Positions 1 through 7,761 of a DNA stretch of 64,000 nt are shown one piece after another (position 1 is the stretch's first letter; every line of letters begins with the position of its first letter). Below the pieces are notes generated by a model, which was given only the letters and a program-made list of their open reading frames with translations, did no database searches and was not told where the DNA came from. The position numbers and the translations under genes are program-made. The DNA lies in assembly GCA_002695065.1 (NCBI GenBank), contig NZNW01000132.1, positions 1-64,000 on the forward strand. The letters run 5' to 3'. The stretch comes from Salinicola sp. Lineage in GTDB: Bacteria > Pseudomonadota > Gammaproteobacteria > Pseudomonadales > Halomonadaceae.

Positions 1-320
1 AGGCCGCCGAGATGGCCGAGAAGGCAGGCGTCTCCTGCGAGCTGATCGACCTGCGAACCATCGTGCCGTGGGATATCGAGACGGTGGCGGCGTCGGTGTT
101 CAAGACCGGGCGCCTGATCGTCAGCCACGAGGCGCCGCTGACCGGGGGATTTGCCGCCGAGATCGCCGCTACCATTCAGCAACGCTGCTTTCTCTATCTG
201 GAGTCGCCGATCGAGCGCGTCACCGGGCTCGACACGCCGTTCCCGCTGACGCTCGAGAAAGAGTACATGCCGGGGCCGTTGAAGGTGCTCGACGCCATCC
301 ACCGCACGATGGATTTCTAG
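1..320 (+). CDS. 2-oxo acid dehydrogenase E1 component, beta subunit (C-terminal part)
   Basis: This is the C-terminal ~106 residues of a gene that begins before the window. The reading frame is open from base 3 and ends at TAG 318-320. The residues [27 protein letters not shown] and [12 protein letters not shown] are typical of the transketolase C-terminal domain of the beta subunit of two-subunit E1 enzymes (branched-chain 2-oxo acid or pyruvate dehydrogenase), which use thiamine diphosphate to decarboxylate the 2-oxo acid and acylate the lipoyl group of E2. The E2 gene follows 13 bases later, so the two are co-transcribed. The branched-chain (BkdA2-like) assignment is favoured by the neighbouring E2, but the substrate cannot be fixed from this fragment. 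Confidence 0.85.
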   Translation, partial: AAEMAEKAGVSCELIDLRTIVPWDIETVAASVFKTGRLIVSHEAPLTGGFAAEIAATIQQRCFLYLESPIERVTGLDTPFPLTLEKEYMPGPLKVLDAIHRTMDF

Positions 321-333
321 GAGAGGAGGCGAG

Positions 334-2031
334 ATGAGCGATTTCCTGCTGCCCGATATCGGCGAAGGCATCGTCGAGTGCGAAGTGGTGAAGTGGCTGG
401 TCAGCGAGGGCGATACCATCGCCGAGGACCAGCCTGTCGCCGAGGTGACCACCGACAAGGCCCTGGTGGAGATCCCCGCTCCCGAGGCCGGGCGCGTCAC
501 GCGGCTCTATGTCCGCGAGGGGGAGACGGCCCGGGTCCACGCGCCGCTGTTCGCCATCGAGAGCGTCGACGAGCGCGCCCGGTCCGACGCTGGCGCTCGA
601 TCCAACCATGACTCCCGATCCGACCACGACGCTCGACCACCCGAACCGATCGCCGCCACGCCCGAAGACGAAGCCCCGCAGCCGCCCGGGCCGGAAGCCG
701 GGGAGACGGAATCGGTGGCGTCGAAGGATTTTATACTCCCCGACCTGGGCGAAGGGATCGTCGAGTGCGAGGTGGTGGCCTGGCGTGTCGAGGAGGGCGA
801 CGAGATCGCCGAGGATCAGCCGGTGGTCGAGGTCAGCACCGACAAGGCGGTGATGGAGATCACCGCCCCGGAGACGGGGCGGCTGGTGCGGCGGTATTGC
901 CAGCTCGACGAGGTTGCCAGGGTGCACTCGCCGCTGTTCGCGTACGTGCCCCAGGCCAGCGGCAGCACTGACGAATGCAGCGATACCGACGCCATGGCGA
1001 CCGGCACTGTTCCACGTGAAACCCACGCCGAGCCCCACCCGGCCCCGGCTCATCGCGTGGATAGCGGGGCCGAGTCGCGGTCAGCCGCCCGCTCGGCGCG
1101 GGATGACGCCGGCCGGAGACGCATCCCCGCCAGCCCGGCGGTACGCCGGCGGGTGCGCGAGCTCGGGGTCCGTCTCGAGGAGATTCCCGGTAGCGGCAAG
1201 GATGGCCGGGTCCTCAAGGAGGATGTGCTGGCGTTTCGGCAGCAACAGGAAAAGCAGGAGCAGCGCCCCAGGAAGGCCGAAGCGGCGGACCATCGGCTCA
1301 CGACGGCTGCCGATGCTGCCTCCAGCGGCGAACGCGTCGAGCCGCTTCGCGGCGTACGTGCCGTGATGGCCAGGCGGATGAGCGAAGCGGCGTCGACGAT
1401 TCCGCATTTTGCCTACGGCGACGAGTTCGACGTCACCGAGCTGCTGGCGTTGCGGGAGCGCCTGAAGGGCGATTTCGAGGCGCGCGACGAGCGGCTGACG
1501 CTGATGCCGCTGCTGATGAAGGCGCTGGCCCTGGCGGTGACGGAGTTTCCCTTGCTCAACTGCCGGCTCAATGCGGCAGCCGATGCCATCCACTACCAGG
1601 ACGGCTGCCATGTCGGCATGGCGGTGGACAGCGCCAGCGGCCTGCTGGTGCCCAACGTCAAGCATGTCGAGCGGCTTAGCCTGCGCGAAGTGGCGAGCGA
1701 GGTGGAGCGCCTGACCCGGGCCGCTCGCGACGGACGGGTCGAACCGGCCGATCTCAAGGGCGGCACCATCAGCATCTCCAACATCGGCGTGCTGGGCGGC
1801 ACCCATGCCATGCCGATCATCAACGCGCCGGAGGTGGCGATCGTCGCGCTCGGCCGGGTTCAGCGGTTGCCGCGCTTCGATGCCGACGGCAACGTGGTGG
1901 CACGGTCGATCATGACCGTCACCTGGTCCGGCGACCATCGGGTGCTGGATGGCGGCACCATGGCGCGTTTCTGCAATCGCTGGAAGGGGTATCTGGAGGC
2001 GCCGGAAACCATGCTTGCCGACCTGCGCTGA
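334..2031 (+). CDS. bkdB: Dihydrolipoamide acyltransferase (E2) of a branched-chain type 2-oxo acid dehydrogenase, two lipoyl domains
   Basis: This 565-residue protein is the core acyltransferase of the complex. It has two lipoyl domains, at about residues 1-75 (lipoyl lysine in TTDKALVEI) and 130-205 (STDKAVMEI), a peripheral subunit-binding domain near 265-305 (IPASPAVRRRVRELG), and a C-terminal catalytic domain ending in GDHRVLDGG, which contains the active-site histidine and aspartate. The start has AGGAGGCG upstream. The linker between the lipoyl domains (bases about 580-650) carries an imperfect 18-bp repeat encoding x-R-S-x-x-x units. No E3 (lipoamide dehydrogenase) gene follows, so E3 must come from elsewhere. 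Two lipoyl domains and the motif DIGEGIVECEVV resemble marine gammaproteobacterial BkdB proteins. A pyruvate-specific enzyme cannot be excluded. Confidence 0.85.
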   Translation: MSDFLLPDIGEGIVECEVVKWLVSEGDTIAEDQPVAEVTTDKALVEIPAPEAGRVTRLYVREGETARVHAPLFAIESVDERARSDAGARSNHDSRSDHDARPPEPIAATPEDEAPQPPGPEAGETESVASKDFILPDLGEGIVECEVVAWRVEEGDEIAEDQPVVEVSTDKAVMEITAPETGRLVRRYCQLDEVARVHSPLFAYVPQASGSTDECSDTDAMATGTVPRETHAEPHPAPAHRVDSGAESRSAARSARDDAGRRRIPASPAVRRRVRELGVRLEEIPGSGKDGRVLKEDVLAFRQQQEKQEQRPRKAEAADHRLTTAADAASSGERVEPLRGVRAVMARRMSEAASTIPHFAYGDEFDVTELLALRERLKGDFEARDERLTLMPLLMKALALAVTEFPLLNCRLNAAADAIHYQDGCHVGMAVDSASGLLVPNVKHVERLSLREVASEVERLTRAARDGRVEPADLKGGTISISNIGVLGGTHAMPIINAPEVAIVALGRVQRLPRFDADGNVVARSIMTVTWSGDHRVLDGGTMARFCNRWKGYLEAPETMLADLR

Positions 2032-2035
2032 TCTC

Positions 2036-3862
2036 ATGGCGACGTCCGGACACAAGCCCACGGAGCTGCAGCAGTTCTATATCCCCGAGGAGCAGTCGGT
2101 CTATCTGCTCAGCCAGAGCCAGGCGCGGCAGCTGCGCGAGTGGATCGGGCGCTGCCGCCGCCAGCTCGCCCAGGTCGGCTATCGCGAGGTCGAGCTGGTC
2201 GGCAAGGGGGCCTACGGCTTCGTCTTCGCGGGTATCGATGGCGCCGGCGACAGCCACGTGTTCAAGTTCACCCGCCAGAACCTGCCGCAGTCGTTCCACG
2301 AGCGCCTCGAGGAGGAGGCGTTCATGCTCGAGCAGGTGGATCATCCCCGCGTTCCCAAACTGATCGCCTACCGCACCCTGCGCCATCAGGCGATGCTGGT
2401 GATGGCGCGCGCGCCGGGTATCAACCTGGAGGAGTTCTCGCTGCGCGAAGGTCGTCTGGCGCCGCGCCTGGTGATCAAGATCGCGGCGCAGCTGGCGGAC
2501 ATCCTGCGCACGCTGCGCCGCGAGTCCGCCGAGGGGCGACTCGTGGTGCACGGGGATATCAAGCCCTCGAACCTGATGTTCGATGCGCGAACCGAGCAGA
2601 TCGCGCTGATCGACTGGGGCTCGTCGGTCTTTGCCCAGCTCGATGCCGAGGGCCAGTTCCTGTCGCGCAACGTGATGGAGCTGATGTCCGCCGATCTGCA
2701 GCACACCAACGCCCGCATGGGTGATGTCTACTACATCGGCGGGGAGCAGCTCGAGGGCGCGCTGTCGTCGCCGCGCTTCGACGAGCAGGGTGCCGCCGCG
2801 ACCCTCTATGCGCTCGCCACCGCGCAGTCCAGCCGCTTCGGCCGCGAGACGATCCCGGCCACTTCGCTGGGGCTGCCGATCGAGTTCGCCCGGGTGCTGG
2901 ATGCGATGCTGAGCGAGGATCCCGCGCTGCGTCGCCGGGCCGGGGACTACTTTCTCCAGCACATGCCGCGGATTGCCCGCACGATCCTGCGGGAGACCGA
3001 GGCATCGCCGGAAACCCCGCTGGTGCCGGTGTGGGTGCGCTCGCTGGAGCAGGAGATCGAGACGGTCGTCTACAGCTCGCGCAAGGCGTTCCTGCGTGAC
3101 GACCACCGCCAGGACGACGAGCGCAACGACACCCTGAGCGTGGTCAACGACGTCCAGCTCGATCGCTACTACAAGCACTTCATGCAGGGCATGGGCGATC
3201 TCGAGAAAGCGTTCCTGGTGGCGGTGGGCAGGCTGGGAAAGTATCCGGTGGTGGGCGGTCTGGCGGTACGCTGGAGCGACGCCGGCGTCGAGTTCGACAC
3301 GACCCTGAGCCTCAACGAGCCGTCGCTCCGGAAGGCCTTCGTCGCGGCGGTGAACAACATGGTCACCCTGGCCCGGGCGATCCGCCGCCGCGACGGTGTG
3401 TTCAAGGCGTGCCTGTTCAACGCCCGGCGCACCCTGCACGTCGACCGCGACGATGCCTCGCGGCCGTTCGTGCCCGACACGACCTGCGCGATTCCCTACG
3501 AGGTCAGCCCGACGCCGGAACTGGAAGACGCCAGTCGCGAGCACTCCTACTTCGAGGACGGTCCGGATCCCGAGGAGTTCCTGCGGCTACCGCCGGTGAT
3601 GATCGAGGCGCTGTCGCGACTCAACGCCATCCATCACACCGGGATGATCATCTTCGAGGCGCTGCCGACCCACCTGAAGATCCACAGCTACTACCGCCTG
3701 CTCGATCCGGCCCGAGAGGAGGAGTTCCGCGACTGCCTGGAGACGCTGCTGGCGGCGGTGCCGCAGATCGACGGTCTCGGCGTTTCCGGCTACATGAAGA
3801 TGCCCTACAAGAACACGCGACATTTTGCGCACCGAACGCGGCTTGCAAATAGCGGGGAGTGA
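2036..3862 (+). CDS. Serine/threonine protein kinase family protein
   Basis: This 608-residue protein has a Hanks-type kinase domain in its first half: glycine-rich loop VGKGAYGFVFAG (about residues 55-66), ATP-binding lysine in VFKFTRQN (about 77), catalytic loop HGDIKPSNLMF (about 170-180) and metal-binding LIDWGSS, where the usual DFG is DWG. The second half (about residues 330-608) is not a domain I recognise; it contains no membrane segment, so the protein looks cytoplasmic. The chosen ATG at 2036 lies 4 bases after the E2 stop; a frame upstream overlaps the E2 gene and is unlikely to be used. The coupling to a 2-oxo acid dehydrogenase operon suggests co-expression, but no substrate can be named. 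Confidence 0.7.
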   Translation: MATSGHKPTELQQFYIPEEQSVYLLSQSQARQLREWIGRCRRQLAQVGYREVELVGKGAYGFVFAGIDGAGDSHVFKFTRQNLPQSFHERLEEEAFMLEQVDHPRVPKLIAYRTLRHQAMLVMARAPGINLEEFSLREGRLAPRLVIKIAAQLADILRTLRRESAEGRLVVHGDIKPSNLMFDARTEQIALIDWGSSVFAQLDAEGQFLSRNVMELMSADLQHTNARMGDVYYIGGEQLEGALSSPRFDEQGAAATLYALATAQSSRFGRETIPATSLGLPIEFARVLDAMLSEDPALRRRAGDYFLQHMPRIARTILRETEASPETPLVPVWVRSLEQEIETVVYSSRKAFLRDDHRQDDERNDTLSVVNDVQLDRYYKHFMQGMGDLEKAFLVAVGRLGKYPVVGGLAVRWSDAGVEFDTTLSLNEPSLRKAFVAAVNNMVTLARAIRRRDGVFKACLFNARRTLHVDRDDASRPFVPDTTCAIPYEVSPTPELEDASREHSYFEDGPDPEEFLRLPPVMIEALSRLNAIHHTGMIIFEALPTHLKIHSYYRLLDPAREEEFRDCLETLLAAVPQIDGLGVSGYMKMPYKNTRHFAHRTRLANSGE

Positions 3863-4000
3863 ATCCTCCGCCCGGCGGCGGATATGGTGCATTCTGCGCA
3901 ATCTTTGCGTTTTCGGGACGCTTTACACCTCTTTTGGACGAATTCCAGGAGGAAAAAGGGAAGAAACGGGTTCGAGTCGTTATAATTCGCGCGTTTCTCT

Positions 4001-4090
4001 TTCAAGCGGCCCGAAGCTGCCGCCACAGCTTTCAAGCGGCCCGAAGCTGCCGCCACAGCTTTCAAGCGGCCCGAACCTGCCGCCGAAGCT
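4001..4090. repeat. Tandem 30-bp repeat, three units, in the 324-bp gap before the symporter gene
   Basis: Bases 4001-4030 and 4031-4060 are identical and 4061-4090 is a diverged third unit. The core GCGGCCCGAAGCTGCCGCC recurs at 4006, 4036 and (one change) 4066. The same core with one substitution occurs twice inside dnaE2 (9293 and 9317). The rest of the gap 3863-4186 holds a perfect TATAAT at 3981 just upstream of the array, without a convincing -35 element, and nothing else I can support. Confidence 0.9.
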
Positions 4091-4186
4091 AAACAGCCGG
4101 AGACGCTCCCAGGCTTCAAAAACGACACAGGGTCCGGCCTCCCGAAGGGGCGGTATTCCGACAACAGCAATACTGATGGTGAATTC

Positions 4187-5533
4187 ATGGCCAAACAATC
4201 CCATACCCATGCGCAGTGGTCCTCCCGCACGGCCTTCGTTCTGGCAGCGACCGGTTCGGCCGTGGGGCTCGGCAACATCTGGAAATTCCCCTACATGGTG
4301 GGCGACAGCGGCGGTGCGGTCTTCGTGCTCGTCTACCTGGCCTGCATCGCGCTGATCGGGCTGCCGATCCTGGTCTCCGAGTGGCTGCTGGGCCGCCGCG
4401 GGCAGTCCAACCCGGTCAACACCATGCAGAAGCTCGGCCGCGACTCGAAGCTCTCGCCGGACTGGGTGCTGGTGGGGATCGCCGGCGTGCTGGGCTCGTT
4501 CCTGATTCTCTCTTTCTACAGCGTGGTGGGCGGCTGGTCGCTCAACTACACCTGGAGCACGCTGACCGGCGACCTCGGTAACTCCAGCGGCGTCAGCGTG
4601 GGTGACTACTTCACCACCCTGCTGGGCCAGCCGGGCACGCTGCTGTTCTGGCACACGCTGTTCATGCTGCTGACCTTCGGCATCGTCGCTGGCGGCGTCA
4701 AGGGGGGCCTGGAGCGCGCGGCCAAGTGGCTGATGCCGTTGTTGATCGTGGCGCTGGTCGTGCTGATCGGCTTCGGCATGTCCACCTCGGGCTTTGGCCA
4801 GGCGGCCGAGTTCATGTTCTCGCCGGACTGGAGCAAGCTCAACGGCGGCGTCATCCTCGCGGCGCTGGGCCACGCCTTCTTCACCCTGTCGCTGGGCATG
4901 GGGATCATGATGGCCTACGGCTCCTACCTGGGTCAGGAGGTCGATCTGATCAAGACCGCGCGCACCGTGGTGATCCTGGATACGGTCATCGCGCTCGGCG
5001 CCGGCATGGCGATCTTTCCGGTGGTGTTCGCCAACGGCCTGGATCCGAGTGCCGGGCCGGGGCTGCTGTTCGTGACCCTGCCGCTGGCCTTCATCGACAT
5101 GCCCTGGGGGTTGGCGTTCGGTACGATTTTCTTCGCGCTGCTGACCGTGGCCGCGATCACCTCGGCGATCTCGCTGCTGGAGCCGGTGACGGAATTTCTG
5201 GAGGAGCGTACCCGGCTGTCGCGCGTTGCCTCGGCTTTCGTTGCGGCGCTGTCGACCTGGGCGCTGGGTATTGCCGCGCTGCTGGCGTTCAACGTCTGGT
5301 CAGGGTTCCAGCCGTTCGGCTTCAACGTCTTCGACCTGCTCGACGCGCTCACCAGCAAGCTGATGCTGCCGCTGACGGGGCTGGCCGCGATCGTCTTCAC
5401 CGCCTGGTTCCTGGACAGCGACGACGTCAAGCAGGAGCTGGGCCTGGGTCCGAAAGGACGGGTGGTATGGCACTACGTATCGCGTTATGTCGCCCCCATC
5501 GGCGTGATCGTGGTGTTCTTCAACAGCCTGTAG
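4187..5533 (+). CDS. Sodium-dependent transporter of the neurotransmitter:sodium symporter (NSS/SNF) family
   Basis: This 448-residue inner-membrane protein starts with WSSRTAFVLAATGSAVGLGNIWKFPY, the unwound first transmembrane helix and sodium-site signature of bacterial NSS proteins such as LeuT and MhsT. About 11-12 hydrophobic helices follow, and the length fits the family (440-500). Such proteins take up amino acids or related solutes with sodium, which suits a halophile. The substrate cannot be deduced. The gene stands alone, with the 30-bp tandem repeat in its upstream region and a strong hairpin downstream. Confidence 0.88.
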   Translation: MAKQSHTHAQWSSRTAFVLAATGSAVGLGNIWKFPYMVGDSGGAVFVLVYLACIALIGLPILVSEWLLGRRGQSNPVNTMQKLGRDSKLSPDWVLVGIAGVLGSFLILSFYSVVGGWSLNYTWSTLTGDLGNSSGVSVGDYFTTLLGQPGTLLFWHTLFMLLTFGIVAGGVKGGLERAAKWLMPLLIVALVVLIGFGMSTSGFGQAAEFMFSPDWSKLNGGVILAALGHAFFTLSLGMGIMMAYGSYLGQEVDLIKTARTVVILDTVIALGAGMAIFPVVFANGLDPSAGPGLLFVTLPLAFIDMPWGLAFGTIFFALLTVAAITSAISLLEPVTEFLEERTRLSRVASAFVAALSTWALGIAALLAFNVWSGFQPFGFNVFDLLDALTSKLMLPLTGLAAIVFTAWFLDSDDVKQELGLGPKGRVVWHYVSRYVAPIGVIVVFFNSL

Positions 5534-5613
5534 CGGACCCTCCGTCACGTCTCGGGGCGTGCTTCGGGGCGTGATGGGAACTTCCCCGTCGGCGAGGGTT
5601 CCGGCGGGGCAGG

Positions 5614-5645
5614 CAGCGGCCGTTGTCCGAGGACAACGGCCGCTG
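5614..5645. terminator. Perfect 15-bp-arm hairpin between convergent genes
   Basis: Arm CAGCGGCCGTTGTCC (5614-5628), a two-base GA loop and the exact reverse complement (5631-5645) form a very stable hairpin between the symporter gene and the convergent small gene. No T-run follows on either side, so it is either an atypical bidirectional terminator or a transcript-stabilising or REP-like palindrome. Confidence 0.55.
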
Positions 5646-5689
5646 ATCGTTGGGGCAGGGGCGCCGTCGACCGGATGCTATCCGGGCAG

Positions 5690-5878
5690 CTATTCAGGTA
5701 ATTCTGCGATCTCTTCCGCCAACTGGCGCTTCTCCTGGCGCTGCTCGATGCCACGCCGGGCCTTGAGGTAACGCACGGCTGCCCTGCGCTTGCGCCGCTC
5801 GTGCTCGTTGACTTCCAACGTCATGAAAATATCGAGAATTTCGCTCTTCAGGGTGTGAAGATGTTCGATGTCCTTCAT
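5690..5878 (-). CDS. Small basic helical protein, similar to PA3496-family putative envelope integrity proteins
   Basis: This 62-residue protein is strongly charged and predicted helical: KSEILDIFMTLEVNEHERRK is followed by an Arg/Lys-rich segment and a Glu-rich end. The reading frame has a good ribosome-binding site (AGGAG, 9 bases before the ATG). The pattern of an ILDIF segment followed by ERRKR and RYLEARR-like motifs resembles short proteins of pseudomonads annotated as PA3496-family, known only as putative envelope integrity proteins; I am recalling this without a search. There is no signal peptide. It is divergent from the HexR-like regulator. Confidence 0.55.
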   Translation of the reverse strand: MKDIEHLHTLKSEILDIFMTLEVNEHERRKRRAAVRYLKARRGIEQRQEKRQLAEEIAELPE

Positions 5879-6027
5879 TGATCGAATCTCCTGGCATCCT
5901 CGGAACTGTCGGTTTTGCGCCCGACATGCATACTATACTCAACTTTACAAGATAATGACGATCCACTTTTTTCATGCTTTCAACGCGCCGTGCCGGCGTG
6001 TTCCGCCAGCCCGACTCGGGCATACTA

Positions 6028-6051
6028 GGTTTCGAACTTTCGATCGAAACC
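6028..6051. promoter_or_regulatory. Perfect inverted repeat upstream of the HexR-like gene, candidate operator
   Basis: Arms GGTTTCGA (6028-6035) and TCGAAACC (6044-6051) are exact reverse complements with an 8-base spacer, and the right side contains the 12-bp perfect palindrome TTTCGATCGAAA (6038-6049). It lies 44 bases before the regulator start, a natural place for autoregulation. It does not match the published HexR consensus of other bacteria that I know. Confidence 0.45.
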
Positions 6052-6094
6052 CAGAGAAGCGAGACCGCCTGATGTCGCCATTCGAGGGCCAGCC

Positions 6095-6952
6095 ATGAGC
6101 CGTTCGCTGTTCGATGAATTGCGCGTTCACATGGATCGTCTGCGTCGCTCCGAGCAGAAGGTGGCGCGGTTCGTGCTGCGCAATCCGGAAGAGGTGATCC
6201 TGATGCGGATCACCGATCTGGCCAGCGAGGCGCAGGTCAGCGAGCCCACGGTGGTGCGCTTCTGTCGCGCCATGGGCATGGCCGGGTTCCAGGAGTTCAA
6301 GCTGAAGCTGGCGCAGATGATGGCCAAGGGCAGCCAGTACGCCCAGTTCACCATGAACGATGGCGATAGCGTGGCCGAGTTCTCCCATGGCATCTTCGAC
6401 AGCACCATCGAGACGCTGGAGCGGGTCCGTGACGGCCTGGACAACGAGGCGCTGGGCAAGGCGATCGCCGCACTGGCGGTCGCTAATCGGGTCGAGTTCT
6501 ACGGTTACGGCGCCTCGGGGGTGGTCGCGGCCGACGCCCAGCACAAGTTCTTCCGCCTCCAGATCCAGACTTCCGCCTACGCCGACCCGCACATGCAGGC
6601 GATGTCCGCCGCCACCCTGAAGGCGGGCGATGTGGTGGTGGCGATCTCCCAGACCGGCCGCACCCGGGCGTTGATCGCCAGCGCCAAGACTGCCGTCAAG
6701 GCCGGTGCCACCGTGATTGGCCTGTGCCCCAGCGATTCGCCGCTGGCCCGCGAGGTGACCCTGTCGTTGCCGGTGGATGTCCAGGAAGATACCGAGGTCT
6801 ACATTCCGATGACCTCGCGCATCGCCCACCTGTTGACCATCGACGTGCTCGCCGTCGGCGTGGCCAAGAACCGCGGGCCGCAGATCACCGATCAGCTCAA
6901 GGCGATCAAGCGCAGCCTGGGGTCTCTGAGGGTTTCCAACAGCGTCTCCTGA
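6095..6952 (+). CDS. hexR: RpiR/HexR-type transcriptional regulator of sugar metabolism
   Basis: This 285-residue protein has an N-terminal helix-turn-helix of the RpiR family (about residues 1-77: LRRSEQKVARFVLRNPEEV, SEPTVVRFCRAMGMAGFQEF) and a C-terminal SIS sugar-phosphate-binding domain (about 125-250: GYGASGVVAADAQHKFFRL and ISQTGRTRAL). Length and motifs fit HexR, the repressor of central carbon genes that responds to 2-keto-3-deoxy-6-phosphogluconate in pseudomonads. None of the usual HexR neighbours (zwf, pgl, eda) is adjacent here, so a different RpiR paralogue cannot be excluded. A perfect inverted repeat lies just upstream and an intrinsic terminator just downstream. Confidence 0.75.
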   Translation: MSRSLFDELRVHMDRLRRSEQKVARFVLRNPEEVILMRITDLASEAQVSEPTVVRFCRAMGMAGFQEFKLKLAQMMAKGSQYAQFTMNDGDSVAEFSHGIFDSTIETLERVRDGLDNEALGKAIAALAVANRVEFYGYGASGVVAADAQHKFFRLQIQTSAYADPHMQAMSAATLKAGDVVVAISQTGRTRALIASAKTAVKAGATVIGLCPSDSPLAREVTLSLPVDVQEDTEVYIPMTSRIAHLLTIDVLAVGVAKNRGPQITDQLKAIKRSLGSLRVSNSVS

Positions 6953-6968
6953 GCCGCTCGCATCCTGG

Positions 6969-6996
6969 AAAACGTCGCTTGAGGTGGCGTTTTTTT
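6969..6996 (+). terminator. Intrinsic terminator after the HexR-like gene
   Basis: AAAACGTCGC (6969-6978) pairs with GTGGCGTTTT (6984-6993) over 10 positions including two G-T pairs, with a TTGAG loop, and runs into T residues up to 6996. It separates the regulator from the SOS operon. Confidence 0.8.
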
Positions 6997-7006
6997 ACGT
7001 CTCGAA

Positions 7007-7026
7007 TACTGTATATATAGACAGTA
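7007..7026 (+). promoter_or_regulatory. LexA-binding SOS box of the imuA-imuB-dnaE2 operon
   Basis: TACTGTATATATAGACAGTA is almost identical to the gammaproteobacterial LexA consensus: CTGT (7009-7012), an AT-rich 8-base spacer and ACAG (7021-7024). It lies about 120 bases upstream of the imuA start and directly after the hexR terminator, so the mutasome operon should be repressed by LexA and induced by DNA damage. Confidence 0.93.
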
Positions 7027-7147
7027 TCCGTGTTCTGAGTGACACTGGTGGCAATGATTCAACTCTCCCGAGCACCGCCATGTCGTCACTCGCTTCCTGC
7101 TGTTTTCGATGGCTACCGCTGCCACCCCTCGCCAAGGAGGCCGGCCG

Positions 7148-7757
7148 ATGAGCAGCCTGGAGACCCTGCTCGACAGCCGCCAGGTCTGGCGTGCCCAGAC
7201 CAATACCGCTGGCGATCGAGGCGAGGCGATTGCCAGCGGCCACGCCGCTCGATGCGCTCCTGCCGGGCGGTGGCTGGCCACCGGCCGCGATCAGCGAGCT
7301 GCTGTCGAGCGGCGCCGGCAACGGGGAGCTGGCCCTGCTGTGGCCGGTGCTCTCGCGCCTGACACGGCAAGGCCGGCCGATAGTGCTGGTCTCGCCGCCG
7401 GGGGCGCCGTACCCGGCGGCGTGGCGGCGGGCGGGAGTGGTGCTGGAGCAGTGTCACTGGCTCGACGTGCAGGGACGCGAGGCGCTCTGGGCGACGGAGC
7501 AGTGCCTGCGCGCCGGCTGTTGTGGCGCGGTCGTAGCCTGGCTGGCGCAGGCCGATGGCCGTCTCATGCGCCGGTTGCAAGTGGCGGCGGCAAGCGGAGA
7601 TACGCTGGCCTTCGTGCATCGGCCGCTGGCGAAAGTGGCCGAGGCATCGCCGGCGCCGCTGCGGCTGCGGTTGCACCGGCATGCCGAGCTGGAGGTCCTC
7701 AAGTGTCGCGGCGGCCTTGCGCCCTCGCGACGGATCGCCTTCGGCGGCGGGGCGTGA
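7148..7757 (+). CDS. imuA: Translesion synthesis-associated protein ImuA, reading frame interrupted near its N-terminus
   Basis: ImuA is a RecA-like accessory protein of the ImuA-ImuB-DnaE2 mutasome. The best start is ATG 7148 with AAGGAGG seven bases upstream, giving MSSLETLLDSRQVWRA, the expected ImuA N-terminus. That frame reads on to SGHAA but then diverges, while the conserved continuation LDALLPGGGWPP lies in the +1 frame, which runs to TGA 7755-7757. The shift falls at about 7244-7250 and equals one extra or two missing bases. Without it, translation would have to begin at GTG 7191 in the second frame (188 residues), without a ribosome-binding site. This may be a true mutation, a sequencing error or recoding. 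The gene is 4 bases upstream of imuB. Confidence 0.8.
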
Positions 7758-7761
7758 CGCC

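Noticed and set aside
3863-4100. Short open frame across the 30-bp repeats encoding a FQAARSCRHS repeat peptide.
   Set aside because: It is only the translation of the repeat, has no ribosome-binding site and shows no protein family.
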